Positions 10,408 to 18,987 of a stretch of DNA of 64,000 nt are shown here, one piece after another. The stretch comes from Lysobacterales bacterium (GTDB lineage: Bacteria; Pseudomonadota; Gammaproteobacteria; Xanthomonadales; UBA2363): contig JAHCAT010000004.1 in NCBI GenBank assembly GCA_019634735.1, positions 62,001 to 126,000 on the forward strand, given 5' to 3'. The notes beneath the pieces are model-generated. The model did not search any database. It had not been told where the DNA came from and saw nothing but the letters and a program-made list of their open reading frames with translations. Positions within the stretch are counted from its first letter, which is position 1. The number at the start of each line of letters is the position of its first letter. A program made the translations under genes and the position numbers.

Positions 10408-11712
10408 ATGAACTTCGAGCGCCGGGTGCTGCTGATGGGCCTGCTGGTCGCCGCGCCGGGCCTGCTCGCCAGCGGCCTGCTGCTGTGGCTGTCGGAGGTC
10501 GCGGCATCCAGCGCCGCCCTGGCGCTGGCGGCGCTTGGCCTGGCCAGCCTGGCGCTGGCGGCCTGGCTGCGGCACCGCGTGGTGTTCCCGCTGTACACGC
10601 TCAGCAACCTGCTGGAAGCGCTGCGCGAGGGCGACTTCAGTCTGCGCGGCACGCGCGCGCGTCGCGGCGACGCGATCGGCGAGGTGGTCTGGGAGGTCAA
10701 CGCGCTCAGCGAGACGTTGCGCCAGCAGCGCCTGCGCGTCGAGGAGACCCTGGCGCTGCTGACCAAGGTGATGGCCACCGTCGACATCGCGATCTTCGCG
10801 TTCGACGCCCAGCAGCGGCTGCGCCTGATCAACCCGGCCGGCGAACGCCTGCTGCGCCTGTCCGCCGAGCAGGCGGCAGGGCAGGACGCGGCGCACCTGG
10901 GGCTGGCGGATTGCCTGGCGGTGGAGACGGCGGCCACCGTGCAGCGCGCCTTCCCGGGGGGCGCCGGCAGCTTCGACGTGCGCCACGCGGTGTTCCGCGA
11001 GGGCGGGCTGCGCAACGACCTGCTGGCGATCACCGACCTGTCGCGCGCCCTGCGCGAGCAGGAGCGGCTGGCCTGGCAACGGCTGATCCGGGTGCTCGGC
11101 CACGAGCTCAACAACTCGCTGGCGCCGATCAAGTCGATGGCCGACACCCTGGCCGACCTGATCGGCCGGCAGCCGCCGCCGCCGGACTGGCGCGAGGACG
11201 CCCGCGGCGGTCTTGCCGTGATCGCCGAACGCGCCGACGCGCTGGCCCGGTTCATGGCCGGCTACACGACGCTGGCCAGGTTGCCGCCGCCGCGCAAGCG
11301 CGAGGTCGAGCTGGCGCCCCTGCTGGCGCGCATCTGCGCGCTGGAGACGCGGGTGCCGGTGCGCCTGGGCGAGGTGGCTGCGGTCCGCCTGGCGCTGGAC
11401 CCCGACCAGATCGAGCAGGCGCTGATCAACCTGCTGCGCAACGCCGCCGAGGCCAGCGCCGGCAGCGGGGGCGCGGTCGAGGTGCGCGCCAGGAAGAACA
11501 CCGGTGGCGTGGTGGTGGAGATCGAGGACGAGGGGCCGGGCCTGGCCGGCAGCGAGAACCTGTTCGTGCCCTTCTTCACCACCAAGCCCGGCGGCTCGGG
11601 CATCGGCCTGGTGCTGGCCCGGCAGATCGCCGAGGGTCACGGCGGCAGCCTGGTGCTGGGCAATCGCGGCGACCGCAGCGGCTGCCTGGCGCGGCTGAAC
11701 CTGCCGACCTAG
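10408..11712 (+). CDS. Sensor histidine kinase (NtrB/NtrY-like)
   Basis: This membrane histidine kinase has about 434 residues. Two helices near the N-terminus (about 7-28 and 33-52) leave almost no periplasmic loop. A HAMP-like/PAS-like linker follows (LLTKVMATVDIAIFAFDA starts the PAS). The H-box is VLGHELNNSLAPIKSM with H232, and the ATPase domain has NLLRNAAEA (N-box), EDEGPGLAG (G1) and GGSGIGLVLARQIAEGHGG (G2). The HELNNSL form is typical of kinases that feed NtrC-type regulators. ATG 10408 has AGGAGG 11 bases upstream; an alternative ATG at 10360 would add 16 residues without a visible ribosome site. The lack of a sensor domain suggests it reads the membrane or the adjacent transporter (inference). 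Confidence 0.85.
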   Translation: MNFERRVLLMGLLVAAPGLLASGLLLWLSEVAASSAALALAALGLASLALAAWLRHRVVFPLYTLSNLLEALREGDFSLRGTRARRGDAIGEVVWEVNALSETLRQQRLRVEETLALLTKVMATVDIAIFAFDAQQRLRLINPAGERLLRLSAEQAAGQDAAHLGLADCLAVETAATVQRAFPGGAGSFDVRHAVFREGGLRNDLLAITDLSRALREQERLAWQRLIRVLGHELNNSLAPIKSMADTLADLIGRQPPPPDWREDARGGLAVIAERADALARFMAGYTTLARLPPPRKREVELAPLLARICALETRVPVRLGEVAAVRLALDPDQIEQALINLLRNAAEASAGSGGAVEVRARKNTGGVVVEIEDEGPGLAGSENLFVPFFTTKPGGSGIGLVLARQIAEGHGGSLVLGNRGDRSGCLARLNLPT

Positions 11713-11991
11713 CCTGGACATCCACGGCCGGGCACGGCGGATGGCCCAGGTCCGGCGGGGGGCTTGCCGGGTGCCCGGGGGCATGGCAGCTTCGTCCCTG
11801 CCTTCCATGCGAACGGCGCTGGCCCCGGCGGTGCCGGGCACCGACGCCGGACCGTGGCCGGGATCGGTCGCCCGGCGCGACCCGCCGTGGCCCCCACGGT
11901 GCGCCGGATGCGTGGCAGGGGTGTCGGCGGGCGGCACGGCCACGCGTTCGCCGCCGGCACCGCGGCACGGGATCATTCGGGGAGGCGGTCC

Positions 11992-14619
11992 ATGCAGTCC
12001 GGACAGGAGACGCACTGGCAGGCGGTCTGGGCCGAGTTCGACCGGCTGGTGGCGCTGGATGCCGGCGCGCAGGCGACCGGACTGCAGCACCTGGAGACCA
12101 CGCAGCCGACGCTGGCGGCACGGGTGCGGCAGCTGCTGGCCGCCGATGCCGCGGGCAGCGGCCCCCTGGACCGCTCGGTCGCCGAGTCCATGCGCGACCC
12201 CGACGAACCCGACTGGGAGACATCGGCCGGCACCCTGGTCGGCCCCTACCGTTTGCTGGAACCGATCGGCGAGGGCGGCATGGGCGAGGTCTGGCGCGCC
12301 GAGCGCGCCGACGGCGCCTACCGCAGCCAGGTCGCGGTCAAGCTGCTCAAGCGCGGCATGGACACCCGCGCGGTGCTTCGACGCTTCCTCCAGGAGCGCA
12401 ACATCCTGGCGCGGCTAGACCACCCGGCGATCGTCCGGCTGCTGGACGGCGGCATGACCGTCGATGGCCGGCCCTGGTACGCGATGGACCTGGTCGAAGG
12501 CTCGCCGGTCACCGTCCACGCGGCGCGCTGCGCGCTCGACGTGCGCGCGCGGGTCGCCCTGCTCTGCGACATCGCCGATGCCGTGGGCCACGCCCATGGC
12601 CACCTGGTGGTGCACCGGGACCTCAAGCCCGGCAACATCCTGGTCGACGCCGCCGGCAAGCCCCGCCTGCTCGACTTCGGCATCGCCAAGCTGCTGGAAG
12701 ACACCAGCGACAGCACCCGTACCGGCACCGGCGTGCGCGTGCTGTCGCCCGCCTATGCCGCCCCCGAGCAGCGGCGCGGCGAACCGGTCGGCACCGCCAC
12801 CGACGTGCACGGCCTGGGCATGGTGGCCTTCGAACTGCTTGCCGGTGCGCTGCCGCCGCTGTCCGGAGGCGACGACGGGATGCCGATGCGCGCCAGCCAG
12901 CAGGTCGCGCAGGCCGCGCCGGCGACTCTGGCTGCGCACTACGGCCGGCCCGTCGAGCCCCGCGTGCTGGCCCGGACGCTGGCCGGCGATCTCGACCAGA
13001 TCCTGGCGATGGCCTTGCGACCCGAGCCGTCCCGTCGCTACGCAAGCGTCGACGCCTTCGCCGGCGACCTGCGCGCCTGGCTGGCCGGGCGACCGGTCGC
13101 GGCGCGTGGCGACAGCACCGGCTATCGCATGCGCCGCTTCGTGCGCCGCAACCGGGTCGGCGTCGCCGCCGCCACGGCCGCCGCCCTGGCCCTGGTGGTC
13201 GGCCTGCTGGCCGCGCTGTGGCAGGCCCGTCTGGCGCACCGGCACGCGCTCGAGGCGCAGGCGCAGGCGCTGCGCGCCGAACAGCAGGCCGACCAGGCAC
13301 GGGCCCAGGCGCGACAGGCCCAGGTGACCCGGGATTTCGTGGTGAGCGTGTTTTCCAGCCTCGACCCCGCCCAGTCGCGCGAGGGCACCAACCTGCGGCT
13401 GGCCGACTTCCTGGCCGCCACGCTGGACCGGCTGCCGCGCGACCTGGTCGAGGACACGCAGTCCCGCCAGGAGCTTCATCTGGCGCTGGTCGGCGCGCTG
13501 TTCGAAGTCGGCGAAGTGGCGCAGGCCGACATCCGCCTGGCTGCGCTGGTTGCCGAGCTCGACGCCGATGAGGGCGCTGCGCCGCCGGCCCTGCATGGCG
13601 TGGCACTGCATCGCTGGGCGATGACCGGGCACCGCCTCGGCGACACGGCCGCGGCGACCGCCCGGCTCAATCGCGCCCGCACCCGGCTGCGCGACGCGGA
13701 CGACACGCCTGCCGTGCTGACGGCGCGCATCGCCACCGACACCCTGCTCGGCCAGTTGCTGACCGACAGCGGCCGCTATCCCGAAGCGCTCGCGTTGTAC
13801 GAGAACATCCGCGACCAGCGCGTCGCCCTGAACGGCCTGGCCGATTCCCGTTCCGCGGTGGATCATCTGAACCTGTGCGTGGCCCGCATGTACGTGGCCC
13901 ACTACAGCGCCGCACTGGCCGAATGCGATCGTGCCGAGGCGCTGCTGCGCGCCGACCCGCAGGCGCCCAGGGCGCGGCTCGCCTGGATCGAATCGGCGCG
14001 CATCCTGATCGAGTCCCGGCTCGGCCTGCACGAACGGGCGCTGGCCACGGCCGAGCGCGCCGCGACCCTCATCGACACGCACCTGGGCGCTGCCCACCCG
14101 ATGGCGCGCACCGTGCGCTGGAACCACGCCGCGGCGCTGCTGGCCGCCGGGCACCCGGCCCGGGCGCTGGCGGACATCCGCACCCTGGCCGCCGATTCGT
14201 CGCCCAGCAACAACGACCTGACCCGCCAGGTGCGCCTGGCCATGGCCGAGGCAGCGACCGGCGGAACGGCGGCCGCGGCAGCCATCCTGGAGCCGTTGCT
14301 GGCCGACGAGACCGTGCCGGCGACCGTGCATGTCCTGAACGCCCGCCGCCTTCTGGCCGAGGTCCGCGCCGCCCAGGGCCGGACCGACGAAGCCCTGGTC
14401 GAGGTCGACCGGGCGCTGGCCGGCTTCCAGCGCGCCGGCCTGTCGCCGCACGACGACCACGCCCTGGCCCTTGCCCTGAAGGCGCGCCTGCTCGTCCGGC
14501 AGGGCGCCAGCGACGAAGCGGCGCCCCTGGCGCAGCGCGCAAGTGACATGCAGCGCGCCGTGTTCGGCGCCGGGCACCCCGGCGTATCCGCCGCCGAGGC
14601 GCTGCCCGGCAGCAGGTAA
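11992..14619 (+). CDS. Membrane Ser/Thr protein kinase with C-terminal TPR-like region
   Basis: This 875-residue PknB-type kinase has an N-terminal segment (1-80), a kinase domain from about 83 (glycine loop GEGGMGEV, catalytic K117, HRD 208-210, DFG 228-230), and one membrane helix at about 388-410. A coiled region rich in Gln/Ala follows (AQALRAEQQADQARAQARQA), and then about 430 residues of helical TPR-like repeats outside. The start has GGAGG seven bases upstream. This Hanks-type kinase plus TPR form commonly accompanies TIGR02999-type ECF sigma factors in Lysobacterales; one is encoded 5.4 kb downstream. Whether that ECF is its partner is inference. Confidence 0.9.
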   Translation: MQSGQETHWQAVWAEFDRLVALDAGAQATGLQHLETTQPTLAARVRQLLAADAAGSGPLDRSVAESMRDPDEPDWETSAGTLVGPYRLLEPIGEGGMGEVWRAERADGAYRSQVAVKLLKRGMDTRAVLRRFLQERNILARLDHPAIVRLLDGGMTVDGRPWYAMDLVEGSPVTVHAARCALDVRARVALLCDIADAVGHAHGHLVVHRDLKPGNILVDAAGKPRLLDFGIAKLLEDTSDSTRTGTGVRVLSPAYAAPEQRRGEPVGTATDVHGLGMVAFELLAGALPPLSGGDDGMPMRASQQVAQAAPATLAAHYGRPVEPRVLARTLAGDLDQILAMALRPEPSRRYASVDAFAGDLRAWLAGRPVAARGDSTGYRMRRFVRRNRVGVAAATAAALALVVGLLAALWQARLAHRHALEAQAQALRAEQQADQARAQARQAQVTRDFVVSVFSSLDPAQSREGTNLRLADFLAATLDRLPRDLVEDTQSRQELHLALVGALFEVGEVAQADIRLAALVAELDADEGAAPPALHGVALHRWAMTGHRLGDTAAATARLNRARTRLRDADDTPAVLTARIATDTLLGQLLTDSGRYPEALALYENIRDQRVALNGLADSRSAVDHLNLCVARMYVAHYSAALAECDRAEALLRADPQAPRARLAWIESARILIESRLGLHERALATAERAATLIDTHLGAAHPMARTVRWNHAAALLAAGHPARALADIRTLAADSSPSNNDLTRQVRLAMAEAATGGTAAAAAILEPLLADETVPATVHVLNARRLLAEVRAAQGRTDEALVEVDRALAGFQRAGLSPHDDHALALALKARLLVRQGASDEAAPLAQRASDMQRAVFGAGHPGVSAAEALPGSR

Positions 14620-14658
14620 GGGTCTGTGTCCCGACTAACAGGTGGTCGCCGGAAAGCC

Positions 14659-14676
14659 CCTCGGTCCCTACCGAGG
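14659..14676. other. Perfect hairpin downstream of the kinase gene
   Basis: A 7-bp stem (CCTCGGT/ACCGAGG) with a CCCT loop lies 40 bp after the kinase stop, in a 224-bp gap between convergent genes. No T-run follows, so it may be a weak terminator. Weak inverted 6-mers GTGTCC (about 14627) and GGACAC (about 14718) flank it and might be ends of a relic element, but no coding remains are recognisable. Confidence 0.3.
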
Positions 14677-14843
14677 CTGGATGTCCTGGCGCTGCTGGTG
14701 TGAACGACCGGAGATAGGACACCGGGCGCGATCGCGTCGGGCCGGGCGGCCTCGACCGCAGCCCTGTCGCAGCTACCGCTCTCCCTGACTTCGCCAGAGA
14801 TTCGGATCGCCCGATGCCCGCGGACTTGCGGCGATTCCCGGCG

Positions 14844-15632
14844 TCAGAGCGGCAACCTGCGCAGCGGGGTCTCGACCTGGGGGGCGGAGGGGTCGACCGG
14901 TCTGAGGATGAACCAGGCCTCGTCGTGGCGAAGGCTCAGGAACGTGCCCTGGCCGATCAGGGTCCGGATCACCTGGTCGCCCTCCCGGTGCGAGCGGTAC
15001 ACCGGGCCGGACAGGCGGCCGTTGCGGTGGCTGGTGGACTGCATCACCAGCCAGGTCGGCTCGCCGTCGGCGTCGTAGCCGACCCAGGTGAACATCAGGC
15101 GGTCGGGGACGACGTGCTCGACCAGCCAGCCCTCGCCGCGGTCCTGCTCGCCATGCATCCACCAGCCGGAGTAGTCGTGCAGGGGTTCGAACTCGTCCGG
15201 CAACACGCCCGGGGGCGGAGGTTCGACGGTAAAGGCCAGCTCGGGGGCGAGCAGGGGACGGTCCGGCCGTCCGGCGTCGACCAGGCGGACGCGGTACTCG
15301 CCCTGGGGCAGTTTGCCCAACGCCAGCGTCCGGGGGTTCCGGAAGCCCGGCCTGGGGATGAAACAGCCGGCGGTCGGGCGCACCTCGACCTCCAGGGTTC
15401 CCTGGATATGGCGGACGCCCGCGAAAATCTGGCAGTCCGGCATCATCACGTGCAGCCAGGTCGCCTGCAGGGTCCGTGGTTGTTCGGGCAGCGTCTGCAT
15501 CGGCCAGTCCGGGACCTGGGCGCTGGCCTGCCCGATGCAGGCCAGCATCAGCAGTGCCGTGAGCAGGCGGGTGCGGGATGTGGCGGCCAGGCCACGGCGG
15601 GGCGCATCGCCAGCGGGGACAGGTCGGTTCAT
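14844..15632 (-). CDS. Secreted protein with one SGxW module
   Basis: This 262-residue protein has an N-terminal signal peptide (hydrophobic 22-36, cleavage after ACIGQASA). A beta-rich N-terminal domain with C67/C90 follows, then a DUF4399-like/CHRD-like stretch (LPQGEYRVRLVDAGRPD). The C-terminal module begins YSGWWMHGEQDRGEGW (154-169) and continues MFTWVGYDADGEPTWLVMQS. This SGxW...GxGW...W(F/V)xYDxxGxPxWL pattern recurs in secreted proteins of Lysobacterales. The start is fixed by GGAGG eight bases upstream. The next minus-strand gene has two copies of the same module. Function unknown; probably periplasmic or extracellular. Confidence 0.75.
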   Translation of the reverse strand: MNRPVPAGDAPRRGLAATSRTRLLTALLMLACIGQASAQVPDWPMQTLPEQPRTLQATWLHVMMPDCQIFAGVRHIQGTLEVEVRPTAGCFIPRPGFRNPRTLALGKLPQGEYRVRLVDAGRPDRPLLAPELAFTVEPPPPGVLPDEFEPLHDYSGWWMHGEQDRGEGWLVEHVVPDRLMFTWVGYDADGEPTWLVMQSTSHRNGRLSGPVYRSHREGDQVIRTLIGQGTFLSLRHDEAWFILRPVDPSAPQVETPLRRLPL

Positions 15633-15765
15633 CGGAAACCTCCGTTGGCACGCATCGACATGCCAGGCTGCCGGTGGCCGCGTGCAAACCGGCGACCGGC
15701 GACATGCCCGAGCGTCCACCTTGCCACGATTGGCGCCGACCGGACAGTCCGGATCGACCGGCGGG

Positions 15766-15850
15766 GGTTGGGGCTGTGGAATCAGGGAGCGGGAACCGGG
15801 GCGGGGAACGGTGTATGGGGTCCGGGGCTCGGGATTCGGGAAGCGGAGCG
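15766..15850 (+). repeat. G-rich degenerate repeat tract
   Basis: An intergenic stretch contains eight runs of three to four G spaced by 3-9 bases, including GGGATTCGGGA. It resembles the degenerate GGGATTC tracts scattered in xanthomonad genomes and could form G-quadruplexes. It sits directly beside the left end of the MITE-like element, between two minus-strand genes. Confidence 0.4.
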
Positions 15851-15881
15851 CGATCCGATCCACTCTCACTCCGGGAGAGCT

Positions 15882-16161
15882 GATTGGCGTCGTGTCTCAG
15901 CTCCAGGTTCGGGGACCAAGGGTCATGACCCAGTGTTCGGTCAGCACAGCGCGCTGTGCTACCCTCTCTCCCTCTGGGAGAGGGGCCGGGGAAGAGGGCC
16001 GGCACTTGCCATGATCTGCATGGTGGCCGGCCCAGTGGTGGTGCGCGCTGGCCCGGGCAACCCTCTCCCCCGCCCCTCCCCCGCAGGCGGGGGAGGGGAG
16101 AAGTGCGGTGCCGTCGCATCGGCGATACGCCGCCTGGCAGTGGGCTGAGACACGACGCCAA
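15882..16161. repeat. MITE-like element, copy 1 (intact, ~280 bp)
   Basis: A non-coding element is bounded by inverted ends: the left end GATTGGCGTCGTGTCTCAG (15882-15900) mirrors the right end CTGAGACACGACGCCAA (16145-16161), perfect over 17 bp. Inside are two hairpins: CTCTCCC/GGGAGAG (15966-15982) and a 12-bp stem at 16073-16098 (CCCCTCCCCCGC/GCGGGGGAGGGG). A second copy in the opposite orientation lies at 60006-61514 and is split by an IS110 element. It codes for nothing recognisable. The 688-bp gap it occupies (15633-16320) otherwise holds the G-rich tract and a short CCCCGG-AA-CCGGGG hairpin at 16223-16236. Confidence 0.8.
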
Positions 16162-16320
16162 CCAGGTCTGGGAGAGCGGCCCCGGGAGAGACCTCTGCAG
16201 TTTGCTGCGCTGCCCGCTTGTTCCCCGGAACCGGGGCGGCCTGTCGACCGTCAGGGCGCTTTGCAGCCCCAAAAACGCGTCGCCAAGCCACGGATTCCAA
16301 GAAGGTTCCCGGGTAGGCCC

Positions 16321-18102
16321 CTACGGGACCGCCAGCACCTGCACGCGCCGCGAACTCGAGATGCCGCCGACCGCCATGGAGCCGGGCAGCACCAGCAGGC
16401 GATCGCCCAGCGCCACCGCTGGCGCGCCGTGCACAGCAAAGGGCAGCGGCGGCAGGGGCCGCCAGGCGCCGGTGGCCAGGTCGAGATACTCGGCCTGGCC
16501 GATCATCGCCGGGGGGAAAAGGGATTCGCCGCCGGCAACCACGATGTGGCCGGCCAGCACGGCCGCCGCATGGCCGCTGCGCGCGGTGGCCATGGCAGGT
16601 CCGGGACGGCTGGTGCCGGTGCCGGGGTCGATGATGGTGACCACGTTGTGGGTGATGCCGGAGACCGGCTCGCGGCCGCCGACCAGCCACAGCTCGCCGG
16701 CGATCGCGACAGCGCCAAGGTGGTCGCGGGATGCGCCGGGATCGATGGCCAGGCTGGTCCAGGTGGCGGTGGCCGGGTCGTAGCGGTCCAGCCAGTTTTC
16801 CGCCGGGCCGATGCCGCCGACCAGCAGGATGCGGTTGCCGATCGATACGGCGGCACCGGTGGCGCGCGCACGGGGCATCGGGGGCAGCGTCGACCAGCGG
16901 TCGGTGGCGGGGTCGTAGCGCCAGGCGTCGCTCGTCACCTGCAGCATCTGCGGACCGCTGGAGAAGCCGCCGAACAGCCAGATCGCGCCCTCGTGCGCGG
17001 TCATCTGCGCATGGTCGCGGGGTGCCGGCAGATCGGCCAGGCGGGTCCAGGTGTCGGTGCCGGGGTGGTAGCGCCAGAATTCACGGTGCGTCGTGGTCAG
17101 GGTCGACAGGCCGCCGGCCGCGTAGACCTGGCCGTCGAGGACGGTTGCCGGCCATTCGGAGCGGTCCGGTCCCGGGTTCGCGGCCAGGCTCCAGGTGGCG
17201 CGATCGAGGTCCAGGCGCGGCGGCAGTTCGCACTGCGTGCCGGCCAGGCGGGTCAGTGGCGCCAGGCTCAGGCTGCCGGCCGGGAAGCCGTCCAGCACCG
17301 GGGTGTGCGAGGAGCGGCCGCCGCTGCAATCGAAGTCGAAGCGCAGCTCGCCCCAGGCGATGCGTTCGACCGCGTCCGGATCGAAGGCGGCACCGAACCG
17401 GCCGCCGCGGGTGGTGTGCACCTGGGGGAACACCAGGACCCCGTCGGCGTCGCGTTCGCCGACATCGAGCATCCAGTGCTGCGCACCGGCCGGGTCGAAG
17501 CTGTACCAGACCATCAGGGCGCGGCCGTCCGGCAGCCACTGCATCGACCAGCCTTCGCCCGAACGTGCCGGGTCGAACCAGGATCCGCTCTGGCCGGCAC
17601 GGCCATCGGGCGCTGGCGGCGTGTCGCCGGGGCAGGGCAGGCCCATGGCGCTGGTGATGCGTTGCCAGGGCAGCGTCATCTGCTGGCCGAAGGCATCGAA
17701 GCTCAGGCTGCCGGTCGCGCAGTCGGTGAAGCTCAGCCGGGCACGGCCGACCGGCTGGCGCACGATGCTGTCCGGGTCGAAGTCGGGTCCGAACCGGCCG
17801 CCGGTGGTCAGGACCACCGGGTCGAAGTCGATCCCGGTGGCATCGATCTGTCCGGCCGAGGTCAGCCAGCGCTGCGCGCCGGCCTCGTCGTAGGTGAACC
17901 AGTAGAGCAGGGCCTGCTCGGGCGACAGCATCTCCAGCATCCAGCCCTCGCCGGAACGATCCGGCGAGAACCAGTGACCGCTGTGGTGCGGCTGGGGGGA
18001 CACCGCTGCGGCCAGGGGGGTGGCCAGGGCCAGGCAAAGAAGCGGGGCCAGCAGGCGCAGACGACGCATGGAGAGCGAGACGGAAGGCGGACGATGGGTC
18101 AT
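16321..18102 (-). CDS. Secreted kelch-repeat protein with two SGxW modules
   Basis: This 593-residue protein has a signal peptide (hydrophobic 15-33, LCLALATPLAAA) and two SGxW modules, HSGHWFSPDRSGEGW (40-54) and QSGSWFDPARSGEGW (171-185). Each is followed by a W-F/S-YDxxGAQxWL core and a GGRFGxxFDPD segment. From about 310 a beta-propeller of kelch repeats follows (VYAAGGLSTL, IWLFGGFSSG, ILLVGGIGPA, LWLVGGREPV, IVVAGGESLF). AGGAAG lies just upstream of the ATG. It probably acts outside the inner membrane. The shared module suggests descent by duplication with the 14844-15632 gene. Ligand or substrate unknown. Confidence 0.8.
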   Translation of the reverse strand: MTHRPPSVSLSMRRLRLLAPLLCLALATPLAAAVSPQPHHSGHWFSPDRSGEGWMLEMLSPEQALLYWFTYDEAGAQRWLTSAGQIDATGIDFDPVVLTTGGRFGPDFDPDSIVRQPVGRARLSFTDCATGSLSFDAFGQQMTLPWQRITSAMGLPCPGDTPPAPDGRAGQSGSWFDPARSGEGWSMQWLPDGRALMVWYSFDPAGAQHWMLDVGERDADGVLVFPQVHTTRGGRFGAAFDPDAVERIAWGELRFDFDCSGGRSSHTPVLDGFPAGSLSLAPLTRLAGTQCELPPRLDLDRATWSLAANPGPDRSEWPATVLDGQVYAAGGLSTLTTTHREFWRYHPGTDTWTRLADLPAPRDHAQMTAHEGAIWLFGGFSSGPQMLQVTSDAWRYDPATDRWSTLPPMPRARATGAAVSIGNRILLVGGIGPAENWLDRYDPATATWTSLAIDPGASRDHLGAVAIAGELWLVGGREPVSGITHNVVTIIDPGTGTSRPGPAMATARSGHAAAVLAGHIVVAGGESLFPPAMIGQAEYLDLATGAWRPLPPLPFAVHGAPAVALGDRLLVLPGSMAVGGISSSRRVQVLAVP

Positions 18103-18206
18103 GTTGGCTTCCTACGAGGTTCGTCGTACGAAGAATGCACAAGATCCGGGCGGCCTGTCAATCCCGGACTTGCCAGTGGCGCGATCGGGCAGCCATGCTG
18201 GCCCTG

Positions 18207-18241
18207 CGACCGGCGACCGGCGACCGGCGACCGGCGACCGG
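18207..18241 (+). repeat. Heptanucleotide tandem repeat, five copies of CGACCGG
   Basis: Five perfect head-to-tail copies of CGACCGG lie in the 241-bp region between the kelch gene (minus) and the NnrU-family gene (plus), about 103 bp before the latter's ATG. Two copies of the same heptamer occur at about 15678-15691 upstream of the sister secreted gene. Being intergenic, copy-number changes could only affect promoter spacing. Confidence 0.7.
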
Positions 18242-18343
18242 GCGGCCAGTCCGCGCCCTGCGCCGCGGCGTCCGGCTCCTGGCCGGGCGCGGGTCGGCCG
18301 GAGCGATCCGGGCTGTAGTGAGGCGATCGCAGCGGAGAATGCC

Positions 18344-18925
18344 ATGACCGTGATGCTGCTGGGCCTGGTTTCGTTCCTGGGCGTGCACAGCGTGCATGCG
18401 CTGGCGCCATCGTGGCGCGCAAGGCGCATCGTGGCGTGGGGCGAGGGTCGCTGGAAGCTGCTGTACAGCCTGGTCTCGCTGGTCGGTTTCGTGCTGCTGG
18501 TCTGGGGCTATGGCCAGGCCCGCGCCGACGCCGCGCAGCTGCTCTGGCTGCCGCCGGTCTGGGCCCGCCACCTGGCCGCGGCGCTGACCCTGCCGGCGAT
18601 CGTCCTGCTGGTGGCCGCCTATGTGCCGGGCAACCACCTGCGCGCGCGGCTGGGCCATCCGATGCTGGTCGGCACGGTGCTGTGGGCCGCGGCGCACCTG
18701 CTGGCCAGCGGCTGGCTGCATGCGGTGGTCCTGTTCGCCGCGTTCGCCGTGTGGGCGCTCCTGGCCCTGGTCGCGGCACTGCGGCGCGACCGGCGTGCCG
18801 GCGTGCGCCGAGTCGGTGGCCGCTGGCACGCCACCGCGCTCACCGTGGTGCTGGGTGGCGGCCTGTGGTGGCTGTTCGCCTTCCACCTGCACGGCCGCCT
18901 GATCGGCGTCGCGCCCCTGGGTTGA
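18344..18925 (+). CDS. NnrU-family integral membrane protein
   Basis: This 193-residue inner-membrane protein has about six helices. The N-terminal signature LGLVSFLGVHSVHAL, the segment GEGRWKLLYSLVSLVGFVLL and GYGQAR are characteristic of the NnrU family (PF07298), originally found near nitric-oxide reductase genes. Its biochemical role remains unclear. The ATG at 18344 has AGCGGAG eight bases upstream. It stands alone between divergent and convergent genes, so no operon partner informs its role. Confidence 0.8.
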   Translation: MTVMLLGLVSFLGVHSVHALAPSWRARRIVAWGEGRWKLLYSLVSLVGFVLLVWGYGQARADAAQLLWLPPVWARHLAAALTLPAIVLLVAAYVPGNHLRARLGHPMLVGTVLWAAAHLLASGWLHAVVLFAAFAVWALLALVAALRRDRRAGVRRVGGRWHATALTVVLGGGLWWLFAFHLHGRLIGVAPLG

Positions 18926-18987
18926 ACCGGCGGCGTCGCGCGCCGGTCCAGACCGTTCCGCAGGCCGCAGGCGGCCGGTGCCCTGGG

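Noticed and set aside
14620..14760. Possible IS relic with ends GTGTCC/GGACAC
   Set aside because: Only a 6-bp match between ends, no transposase remains, no direct repeats. It was kept only as a hairpin feature.
18207..18241. CRISPR array
   Set aside because: The repeats are 7 bp and contiguous with no spacers, and no cas genes are present.
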